NCBI GenBank assembly: GCA_023807065.1 | Contig: JAJJLU010000834.1 | Span: forward strand, 1 to 17,186 | Direction: 5' to 3' | Length of the DNA stretch: 17,186 bases | Source of the DNA: Isotricha intestinalis | Lineage: Eukaryota > Ciliophora > Litostomatea > Vestibuliferida > Isotrichidae | Part shown: positions 6,575-15,099 of the stretch, in pieces | Position numbering within the stretch: the stretch's first letter is position 1 | Layout of the letters: each line of letters starts with the position of its first letter | Notes under the pieces: generated by a model | Database searches by the model: none | What the model saw: the letters and a program-made list of their open reading frames with translations, nothing else | What the model was told of the DNA's origin: nothing | Made by a program: the position numbers and the translations under genes

Positions 6575-9106
6575 TCAAAAATCATTTAATTCGTCAAAGT
6601 CATCTAAAATGCCTTTATATTTATTATTTTTTTGAGGTGGATGTTCTTCTAATAAATTATTAAAATTATTAAAATTATCATTATTATTATTATATTTATT
6701 ATTATAATTATTTTCTTGTATAGGTATATCTTCTACTGTTTCATTTATAAAATCATTTATTTCTTCTGAACTTTTATCTTTTCCATTTTTAAAATAATTA
6801 TTTTCTTTATTTTCTTGATTTATTTTTTCTTCATTATCTTCTAAATTATATTCTTGATCAACTACTGATTCATTTAAAGGTTCTGTATTACTTTCATTTT
6901 CTGCTTTATTTTCTTGAGGTATAGAATTATTATTAATACTATTGTTATTATTTTTTTTATTTTCATTTTCTTGTACTTTCATTTTAAAATGAAAGTTTGG
7001 TCTTCTTATTTTTTTTATTCTTATAAATTCATCTTCTTTATTTTCTATTTTATCCTTATTTTCAATTTCAATACTTTGATTTTCATTTTTATTTTTTATA
7101 TCTTTATCTTGAACATAAATTTTTTCTTTTTTAATTTCAATTTTTTTTTCATCATTTTTTTTTTCTATTTTTTCTTTTTGATTAAATATTGATTCTTTTT
7201 GTTCAACTTTAACATTAACACCATATTTTTTGTCATCACTTCCATTTTCTATTTTATTAATATTTTTATTTTCAACATCATTTTTATTTTTATTTTCTTC
7301 ATTTTTTACTTTTTCTTCTAATTGAATATTTTCAAATTTTTCTTTAGGTTGATTCAATAAATTTTTTTCTCTTAATAATTTTTCTTTTTCTAATTCTTTT
7401 TTAGCAATTTCATCAAAAATACTGTTTACTGGATAATCTACGTTTTTTTTTTTTTCATAACCTTCTAAAGGTTCATAAATTTTATTTACAATTTCACTTA
7501 GATTTTCATTTCTTTTCATTTCATTTTTCATTTCTTTTAATAAATCTAATTTTTCTTTTTCTTTTTCATAAATTAGTTTTTCGTTATTTTTAATTTCTAT
7601 TTCAAATTTTTTTTTGTTAACTCCAAAAGCGATATTTATAATTTCATTTTTTTTTTCTAAATCTGATTTTAATTTTAATTTTTCTTTTTCATTTTTATCT
7701 TTTTCAGAAACATTAATGAATTCATATATATTATACATTTCTTTTGCAATTTGTTCTATTTTTTCTTTATGATAATTTAACTCATTTAATTTAGTTTCAT
7801 TATCTTTTTTTCTTTGAATATTTTTTTCTTTTTGTTGATTTAATTTATTATAAATTGCTTTTAAATTATTATAATTATTTTCTGGTCGAAATTTTTTATA
7901 ACTAAAAGAATTTAATTGTTTTAATTGTCTTGATAATAAAATTGAATCTATTTTTTGTTTATTTATTAAATCTTTATTTTGTTTTTTATAAAATTCAATA
8001 TCTTTTAAAAGTTTTTCTTTTTCATATTCTATTTTATCTGAATAATCAGGGTTTATTAATTTATTTATTTTTGAATTTAATTTATTATATTCTTTTTGAT
8101 ATTGATTAATTAATTTATCATTGTTTTTTGACAAGTCTATTTCTTCTTTTTTATAATTATAATTCTTTATTTTTTCTATTTTTGTATTATTTTGAATTAT
8201 TGAAACTATTTCATTTAATTGAGAAAATATTTTTAATAATTTTTCATTTTCTTTTCTTATTTCAGATTCTTTTTCACAATTATTTTCTAATATATTTTCT
8301 ATATCTGGTTTAATACTTAAATAATATTTTTCAGCATCATTTAAATCAATTATTTTCTTTTTTTTCTTTTTTATTGATAATTTTATTTTATTATTTTTAT
8401 CATTTAACTTTTTTATTTTATATTTTAATGACATTTTATTTATATTATTATATCTTTGATTTAAAATAACTTTACTCTGTTCTTTTTCATTAATAATTGG
8501 TTTTATTGTGGAATCAATTCCTTCTTCTTTAACTTCAACTTTTTTTTCTTCTTCTTCTTCTTCTTCCTCTGTTTCTTCTTCTATTTCTTCTTCTTCTTCA
8601 TTATTCATTTCATTATTGAAATCTTTATTATTTTTATCATTATTATTCAAATCATTATTATTATCATTATTGTTGTTGTAATTTTTATTATTACTATTAT
8701 TATTATTATTGGAATTATCATTATTATGATAATCAAAAATATTATTATTATCAGAATTTGTAAAGTAGTTATTATTATTTTTATTTATTTTTGTTCCAGT
8801 CAAAAAAGTATTTTTGTCAATTTCATTATAATTATTTTTTTCTTTTTCACAATCATGAATATCATTTGTTTGAATTTTAATATTTTCTTTTTTAATATAA
8901 TTTCTATCATCATTTATTTCATTTACATATTTATTTTGATTATTATATGGTTGTTGGTTTGAATTATATTTATTTAAATCAATATCTTGAAAATTATAAA
9001 GTTTTTCATTATCTTTTCTATTATAACTATTATTATAATTATCTTCTTTCAAAGATAATTCTTCAATATCATTAAATTCAAAATCATTATATTCATATTC
9101 ACTCAT
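6575..9106 (-). CDS. Asn/Glu-rich coiled-coil protein, function unknown
   Basis: I do not recognise a known family. The 843-aa product starts with an acidic/Tyr/Asn-rich head, then has an Asn-rich low-complexity tract (about 106-163) and a Glu run (about 170-187). Next is a Lys-rich patch (KKKKKK near 250) and a long, highly charged coiled-coil core (roughly 265-605). A Lys/Glu/Asn-rich tail ends in a short, ordered-looking acidic motif, ILDDFDELNDF. There is no signal peptide or membrane segment. The coiled-coil content suggests a structural or scaffold role, and in a ciliate the cytoskeleton or basal bodies are natural candidates, but that is inference. It is the only large gene here that ends in TGA. 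The start codon lies 48 bp from the start of the divergent LRR/EF-hand gene, so the two probably share a promoter region. A 13-A run near codon 551 keeps the frame. Confidence 0.75.
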   Translation of the reverse strand: MSEYEYNDFEFNDIEELSLKEDNYNNSYNRKDNEKLYNFQDIDLNKYNSNQQPYNNQNKYVNEINDDRNYIKKENIKIQTNDIHDCEKEKNNYNEIDKNTFLTGTKINKNNNNYFTNSDNNNIFDYHNNDNSNNNNNSNNKNYNNNNDNNNDLNNNDKNNKDFNNEMNNEEEEEIEEETEEEEEEEEKKVEVKEEGIDSTIKPIINEKEQSKVILNQRYNNINKMSLKYKIKKLNDKNNKIKLSIKKKKKKIIDLNDAEKYYLSIKPDIENILENNCEKESEIRKENEKLLKIFSQLNEIVSIIQNNTKIEKIKNYNYKKEEIDLSKNNDKLINQYQKEYNKLNSKINKLINPDYSDKIEYEKEKLLKDIEFYKKQNKDLINKQKIDSILLSRQLKQLNSFSYKKFRPENNYNNLKAIYNKLNQQKEKNIQRKKDNETKLNELNYHKEKIEQIAKEMYNIYEFINVSEKDKNEKEKLKLKSDLEKKNEIINIAFGVNKKKFEIEIKNNEKLIYEKEKEKLDLLKEMKNEMKRNENLSEIVNKIYEPLEGYEKKKNVDYPVNSIFDEIAKKELEKEKLLREKNLLNQPKEKFENIQLEEKVKNEENKNKNDVENKNINKIENGSDDKKYGVNVKVEQKESIFNQKEKIEKKNDEKKIEIKKEKIYVQDKDIKNKNENQSIEIENKDKIENKEDEFIRIKKIRRPNFHFKMKVQENENKKNNNNSINNNSIPQENKAENESNTEPLNESVVDQEYNLEDNEEKINQENKENNYFKNGKDKSSEEINDFINETVEDIPIQENNYNNKYNNNNDNFNNFNNLLEEHPPQKNNKYKGILDDFDELNDF
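6975..6996. repeat. Perfect 22-bp palindrome inside a coding region
   Basis: Positions 6975-6985 are the exact reverse complement of 6986-6996, with the core ATTTTAAAAT at 6981-6990. It lies inside the coiled-coil gene and encodes FHFKMKV, so it must satisfy coding constraints as well. It may be chance in A+T-rich DNA or a dyad protein-binding site. Confidence 0.5.
8546..8599 (-). repeat. GAA/GAG triplet tract encoding a Glu run
   Basis: An imperfect TTC/TTCC microsatellite on the + strand reads as GAA/GAG codons in the coiled-coil gene and encodes its acidic run (residues about 170-187). Interruptions (ATT, TGT) code for Ile and Thr within the run. Confidence 0.8.
8620..8790 (-). repeat. 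AAT/AAC triplet-rich tract encoding Asn
   Basis: ATT-triplet-rich DNA on the + strand reads as AAT codons in the coiled-coil gene and gives an Asn-dominated low-complexity tract (about residues 106-163). It is interrupted by Asp, Ser and Lys codons, so it is an imperfect rather than a pure microsatellite. Confidence 0.75.
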
Positions 9107-9154
9107 TTATAATTAATGATTTATTTATTTATTATTTAAATTCATAATAAAAAA
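9107..9154. promoter_or_regulatory. 48-bp shared divergent promoter region
   Basis: Only 48 bp of nearly pure A+T separate the ATG of the minus-strand coiled-coil gene (9106) from the ATG of the plus-strand LRR/EF-hand gene (9155). Both 5' UTRs and the core promoter elements of both genes must fit here or overlap coding sequence. No classical TATA element can be told apart in such A+T-rich DNA. Confidence 0.55.
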
Positions 9155-11384
9155 ATGACAATAAATTTCAATAACAGTAAATTTAAAACAGGAAATATTT
9201 TTGACCAAATCCAAGACAAACAAAATAAAGTAGAAGTATAAAATTTTAAATATAAAATATATAGTTAAATTTATCAAACACAAACTTATCATCTCTTCCA
9301 AATAATCTTTCAATATTTAAAAATTTAATTTCTTTAGATATTTCAAATAATCCAATTATTGATGTAAAATAAATAAATAAATATATTAGTTTGAAAAAAT
9401 ATCAAAATCATTATCAACATTACCTAAATTAAAAGATTTAAGAATTGATTTACCTACAATTGAAAATGTAAAAACAATATTATCAAATTTACCAAATCTT
9501 CAAATTTTAAATGATAAACAAATTCAACCTAATTTTATTAATCCTCCTTCCAACAATTTAATTAATGATATTGATTTAGATGAAAATCAAGTTAATGAAG
9601 CTAATTTAGAAATGGAAATTCCACAATATAATGTATTTAAATTATTTATTTTTTCTTAGAAAATTTTAGAAGCTATTATTACTCTTTCTTCAAATAAAAA
9701 TCAAGTTAATGAAGAATTTAAAAATTTTTTAAAAATTCAAATGGATTTTGTTGATAATTTAATTGAAAAGAATTATCCTAATTATTTATATGCTTCTCAA
9801 ATAATAAAAATTAAAATTGATATATATCATTTTTTACAAAATCAAATTATAGTTTTAATTTCTTTTTTTAATGAAAGTGAAAATTCTGAAAGTAATGAAA
9901 TAATAAATGGCTTATTAAAATTATCAAATGAAGTAAACAATATAATAAAAGAAAAAGAAAATGATATTGTTTCTTTATTTGAAATGCTTTATGATAAAAT
10001 AAATAATGTAAATGGTAAATTTATGTATAAATCGGAGAATTTAATAAAAGAAAATAATAAATTAAAAAAAGAAATAGATGAAAAATCAAAAGAAAATACA
10101 AAATTAGAATTAAATAATAAAAAACTCGAAAAAGAAATAGAAAAAACAGAAGAAGAAAAAAAACCAAAAACAACACTTTTATTAAACAATGCTGAAAAAA
10201 TATTAAATATAGAAGATTTAAATAATAGTAATGATGATTTTTCAAATACAAATTTCTTAAATAAAAATAATAAATATACTACATTTAAAAGTATAAAAAA
10301 GCCAAATAAAAAATCTCAAACTTTCCAATCAAAAAAACAAAATAATAATAATAATAACAGATATAATTTAAATAATATAAATTATACTAATTATCTAAAT
10401 AATAATTCCAATAACTCAAATAAATCAAATTCAATTGTTATAGTAAGACCACATAATTTAACAAAAGAACAGCTTCTTCAATTAATAGATGAAATATATC
10501 GTTCAAAATCAATATCAAATCAAAAATGTGAAGAATTAGGAAAACCAATAGAAACTATGGAACAACATTTATATAAATTTTTAAACCAAAAATTTGGTCT
10601 TAAATCTTTAACAATAGAATATGCTTCTGCTATAATAAAAGGAATAAAAGATTATTCAAATTCAAATAGTGAAATATGTTTATTTGGAATGATATTAAGA
10701 AATGAATTAGAAGAAAATACAATAAATATATTAAATCAAATTAAAATAGTAATGAATGATACATTAAATTATTTCTTAACTGAGAAATACCCTAATAAAA
10801 ATATAGGAGAAATAAATATTTTAGTTAATGAATGTAAAAAAGGTTTTGTTGATGAAGATATTTGGAATAAAATAATAGAATGTTTTTTTTTAAAAGATAA
10901 TAATGCTTTTGAAAATGTGAGAAATAAAATATATAATTACATTGAAAGAGTATTACAAAAAAGTAATGATTTTATGAATAAAAAACCTGATTTTGAAATG
11001 ACAAGAGAAGAAAAAGGTTTTGTTGAAGAAATGAGAAATTATCCTAGAAAAATTACATTTTATGATTTATTAAATATTTTACTTGATTATCATATTAGAA
11101 CTAGAAGTAAATATTTAACTAATTTTAAAAGTTTTTTCAAAAAATATGATACTAATAATGATGGTATTTTATCTAAGAAAGAATTAATTTTATTTATTAG
11201 AGAAATGAATTTATTTGATGAAAGTATTGTTAATGAAAATATTGATTTATTATTAAGAAAACTTCCTAATTGTGAAAAATATAATTCTTTTTCTTTTAGT
11301 GAAGTTTTATCATTATTTGATAAGGAAAAAATTATAAGTGATAAAGGAGAAGAAATAAGTATTTTAGATGCTATTGCTAAATAA
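9155..11384 (+). CDS. Leucine-rich-repeat, coiled-coil and EF-hand protein
   Basis: Four exons (9155-9235, 9265-9363, 9390-9632, 9660-11384) join to a 715-aa protein. Residues about 26-105 are leucine-rich repeats (LNLSNTNLSSLP, LISLDISNNPI, LKDLRIDLP, then a PNLQIL cap). A charged coiled coil follows (about 245-320), then an Asn/Ser-rich linker (about 365-400). A conserved-looking helical region (about 407-600) contains the motif ETMEQHLYKFLNQKFGLK. A canonical EF-hand loop, DTNNDGILSKKE, sits at 638-649, and a second EF-like segment near 675-693 is degenerate. The EF-hand implies calcium binding and the LRRs a protein partner. I recall similar LRR/EF-hand proteins from ciliated protists, so a cytoskeletal or ciliary calcium-sensing role is plausible, but the specific function is unknown. 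A single-exon reading starting at 9741 would lose all the LRRs. The start is set by the exon-1 ATG, which lies in phase with all three splices. The stop is TAA. Confidence 0.82.
9236..9264 (+). other. 29-nt intron 1 of the LRR/EF-hand gene
   Basis: It begins GTATAA and ends ATATAG, in phase 0. Removal joins Val-Glu to Leu-Asn-Leu and completes the first leucine-rich repeat. If retained, TAA is the second codon read. Confidence 0.85.
9364..9389 (+). other. 26-nt intron 2 of the LRR/EF-hand gene
   Basis: It begins GTAAAA and ends ATTAG, in phase 0, between the Asp of the second repeat and Phe-Glu-Lys. Retention would place TAA at its third codon and also shift the frame. The leucine pattern of the repeats continues only after removal. 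Confidence 0.87.
9633..9659 (+). other. 27-nt intron 3 of the LRR/EF-hand gene
   Basis: It begins GTATTT and ends TTCTTAG, in phase 0. Its length is a multiple of three, but the terminal TAG is in frame, so retention would truncate the protein. It has a pyrimidine-rich stretch before the acceptor. Confidence 0.85.
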
Positions 11385-11865
11385 TTATTTTTTTTATTTA
11401 AATTTTTTTAAAGAATATTAATTAATTTTATATTTATAATAAAATAAGAATTATGAATATTATATTCTATTTATTTTTTAATTTTTTTCATATCAAAAAG
11501 AATAATCTTGAAGAGAAGAAGATTATAATAATTTCATTAAAGTTCATTAAAGTAATTTTAATAATAATCCCCCAATATTATTCATTAAGACAATGTAAAT
11601 AAAGAAAGTTATAAATGTTGCTATTATAATTTTTTATTCATGATGAATTAACCACTTCTTTTACTTTTTTAAAATATAAAATTAAGATGAAATTATAAAA
11701 AATTATTATGAAGAATATCTATTAAATGAAATGAAATTTATTTAAATTATTATATTTTTTTAGTTTACGATTTAATTTCTTTTTATTTGGGAAAAAATCT
11801 AAATTAAAATTTGAGGAAAAAAAAATTAAATTTAATTTAATTAATTTCCAAAAAAAATGTATTAA
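11385..11865. other. Spacer between the LRR/EF-hand and VPS9 genes
   Basis: These 481 bases hold the 3' flank of the LRR/EF-hand gene and the 5' flank of the VPS9 gene, which lie head-to-tail. Stops interrupt every frame. One isolated telomere-like unit (CCCCCAAT, 11569-11576) stands out from the A+T-rich background. Nothing else is recognisable. Confidence 0.6.
11569..11576. repeat. Interstitial telomere-like unit CCCCCAAT
   Basis: A single C-run followed by AAT matches the CCCCAAT telomere unit of this chromosome end, in the same orientation. It is flanked by ATAAT and ATATT triplets that give weak dyad symmetry. One unit may be chance. Confidence 0.35.
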
Positions 11866-14800
11866 ATGGAGACAGAAATTAATAATTTAAAATATACATA
11901 TAAAAATTCAAATAAAACAATATTTCAAATATTAAAAGATCTTCAAACTTTAATTAATAAAGAATCATCAATTCATTCTCTTTGTAAATAAATTATATAA
12001 AAATTAGTTATTCAAACAAAAGAAGAATTTAAATCAAAGGTGTTTAAAGAATGTTTTGAAATATATAAAAAAAAAATTATGATAAATGAATTTTTGGAAA
12101 ACAGAAAAAATTTAGAAAAAAAAAATAAATTTTTTCTAGTTCAAAATACTGGAATTTTTATTTCTCAAGGTTTTTCAGTCTTAACCAATTTTATAAATAT
12201 TTTAAGAAAAGATTTAGAATTTTGTTTTCAATTCATTATGAACGCAGATCCTTTTGATTTAAAGGGAATTTCTTATTTTTTAATGAATAATTTATTTGAT
12301 GATATTTTTAACAATAATTTAACTGATGAATTATTATCTATTATTTATAGATGTTTAGAAAAAGAAATTAATGATAGTTTTAGTCATGAAAATTTTTTGG
12401 AAAATTCAAAATGTAGAATTTTATTAGAAGGATTATTTAATAACCCTAAAATTAAATATTTTTTTCATTTAATTTTATCTTCAATAATTGAAAAGATTGA
12501 AAATAAAAATTATGATAAATGGATTTTAAATATTAATGATATTATTATTGATTTAAATAATAATTTGGATAAATATGAAGAAAAAGGTATTTTTTCTGAG
12601 AGAAATAATCAAGAAAATAAAAATAAAGAATTTAATGAAAAATATTTAAATGATGTAACAAAAAATTATTTAGAAGATTTATTAGAAAAAACAAATGATA
12701 ATTTTAGTAAAGAATATATTGAAAAACAAATTGAATTATATGAATCAAATTATAATATATATTCAAATAATAAATTAATAGAAGAAATAAAAAAATCAAA
12801 ATATCCAAATAAAAGTTTTTTATTATATAAACAAAAATTTATAAAAGTTAAAAAGGTAATTGATCATATATTTTCATGTTTATATGAAAAAATACATTTA
12901 ATACCTCATTCTTTAAAAATATTATGTAAAATGATAAAAATATTAGTCAATAAAAAATTTAAAGATTGTTCTCTTTTAACACAAAATTTATATATTGGAA
13001 AATTTTTCTTTAAATTTTTCTTAATTCAATGTTTAAAATCATTAGATTATGATTGTTTAGTTGGTTCTTATATAATATCTGAAATAACACAAGAAAATTT
13101 TAATATAGTTATTATTATATTAAACAAATTATTTTCATTTGAATTTTTTGATTCAATAAATGATTTATCTTATAGTCCTTTTAATATTTATTTCTTAAAT
13201 GAATTATTACCATTAATTTCAAAATTATTTTCAGAATTAACAAATATTAAATTTTCTCCTTTTATTGAAAAAATAACACAAAATAAAAATATTTATTATT
13301 ATGATTATTTCAATGAAAATCCAAAAGAAATAATACATTATGTGTCATATTGTCTTTCTTTAAATGAATTAAAAATTTTATTTAAAATTGCAAATAATGA
13401 ATTCATTCCTGAATTCAAAGAAACAATAAATGATGAAACATTAGAAAAAATAAGAAAAATTTATAAACCAACTTTAAAAAGATATCCAAATTATATATCT
13501 GAATTCGATAATATAATTTCAGAAGGAGTAAAACAAAATAAAATCTTTTATTTTCTTTTTACAGAATTAAACCTTAATAAAGAATTTTCAAAATATGAAA
13601 ATATAGAATCAAGTATTTGTTACACAAGAAAAGAATTAAATTCAGAAGAAGAACTTTTAGAAAAAAATTTAATTAAAATAGATAATTTTTTAGTTCAATT
13701 ATTATTTACAAACAATAAATTAAATCAAAGAGATTTTTCTGAAGTAGCTTCAAAAGATTTAATTGAATTATTAAAAGAATTAATTAAAATATTAAAAACA
13801 GGAAGATTAAATTTTAATTCTCCAGTTCCACCTGAATGGTATGGTAAAAGTTTAGTTAATTTATTAATAAATTTACCTGAAAAATATAAGAAAAATAATT
13901 ATGATGAAATATTATCTACATTAAACTTTAATATTCAAAAATCAATTGATTTTTTAGACACCAAAATATTTACTAATTTATATGAAAGATTTAAATCTAT
14001 TAATGAAAGAAAAGAATTATTAACTTATGTAGAAGAATGCTTATTAGATATTGAACAAAATAATTTTTTAAAAAAATTTTTTAATAATGAAAAAATTAAT
14101 ACTTTATTATCTTTAAATAAAACTCGTATTAATGGAAATTCAACTTTTAAAATAGACACAATTTCTCATTTAATTAAAATTTTTCCTAATTTAACTTCAA
14201 AGGAAAAAAGTGGAAAAAATAAATCTTTAGATAATCAAAAAGAAGATTTAATTCCTGAATTTTTACTAAATTTTTTTAATGTTACTAATGATAAATTAAG
14301 AGCTTCAAAAATATTTAAAGATAGTATTCAATTTATTGATAAATATAAAGAATATGAAATTATAAAATCTGAATTAGAAAGGAAAGACAGAAAAGTATGT
14401 TTTTTATTTGATGGCTTTTATCAAAATTTAAAAGAATATTTATCTTTGAATTTTTCCCTTTTTGAAGATGAAAATTTTGATAATTATGATATAACTTTTT
14501 TTTTAAAAATATTCAAAGAAAAATATTTTGAATTTATATCTAATAAAATAGAAAATTATGTTATGAATAAAATATATTCTAAAATTATTCCTCTAGAATT
14601 ATCAAATAAAGATATTAAATTATATAGAAAAACAATAAAATATTCTTGGTTGGAACCAAAGAATTTAATTGAAAATGAAAAATTATTTAAATTTAATTTT
14701 TTTGATGAAATAATTTTCATAATTCAAGATTTAGATAATACAAAATCACCAATTGCAAAAATCAAGCTTTTAAGATTAATTTTTAATAATATAGAAAAAT

Positions 14801-15081
14801 CAATTAGATTAAATTTAGAAAACAATGAATTTTACTTAGTTTCAAATCAAATTATTCCTTTTTTTGTTTATTGTTTAATTAAATCTAAACCAAGAAAATT
14901 ATGGACCAACCTTGTTTACATTGAATATTATCATAATAAATCAATTAATCAACAAACTGTTTGTCAATTTCAAGTTGCAGTTACAATGTTAGAAAATTTA
15001 GAATTTAGAAATTTAATTCGTATTTCTGAAGAAGAGTTTGAAGAAAATTGTAGAAAATGTTTATCTAAACAAATTTATTAA
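11866..15081 (+). CDS. RasGAP-like / VPS9-domain protein (GAPVD1/RME-6-like)
   Basis: Exon 1 (11866-11983) and exon 2 (12008-15081) give a 1063-aa protein. The C-terminal region (about 920-1063) is a VPS9 domain, recognisable from SPIAKIKLL, IIPFFVYCLIKSKPRKLW, NLVYIEYY and VAVTMLENL. VPS9 domains are guanine-nucleotide exchange factors for Rab5-family GTPases on early endosomes. The N-terminal part (about 110-420) is helical and resembles a RasGAP fold; IPHSLKILCKMIKILVNKKF followed by IGKFFFKFFLIQCL mirrors the segment before and at the FLRFxxPA motif, but the motif itself is not kept. RasGAP plus VPS9 is the layout of GAPVD1 and RME-6. The usual acidic A-D-D-x-x-P catalytic motif of VPS9 reads S-N-Q-I-I-P here (985-990), so activity is doubtful. 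The exon-1 ATG avoids the non-ATG start otherwise needed at 12040. The stop is TAA, 18 bp from the convergent WD40 gene. Confidence 0.8.
11984..12007 (+). other. 24-nt intron of the VPS9 gene
   Basis: It begins GTAAAT and ends AATTAG. The junction is phase 1 (T|TT, Phe). Its length is divisible by three, but the retained reading hits TAA in the third codon spanning the junction. Removal links an ATG-initiated exon of 39 codons to the long frame. Confidence 0.8.
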
Positions 15082-15099
15082 TTTATTTGAAATAATATA
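15082..15099. other. 18-bp convergent intergenic gap
   Basis: Only 18 bp separate the TAA of the plus-strand VPS9 gene from the TAA of the minus-strand WD40 gene. The two 3' UTRs and poly(A) sites must therefore overlap or lie within each other's coding sequence. Confidence 0.8.

Noticed and set aside
6914..7192. Hydrophobic 92-codon plus-strand frame
   Set aside because: It is the antisense of the Lys/Asn/Glu-rich coiled-coil gene. A-rich coding strands always give T-rich, Phe/Ile/Leu-rich frames on the other strand. The same applies to plus frames at 1928, 2624, 8128, 8726 and 15963 and minus frames at 9989 and 10021.
9125..9313. 62-codon minus-strand frame
   Set aside because: It lies opposite exons 1 and 2 of the LRR/EF-hand gene, whose spliced reading is far better supported by the leucine-repeat pattern.
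12040..12042. GTG as the start codon of the VPS9 gene
   Set aside because: The frame continues upstream without a stop to a 24-nt intron preceded by an ATG-initiated exon, which is the better model for a nuclear eukaryotic gene.
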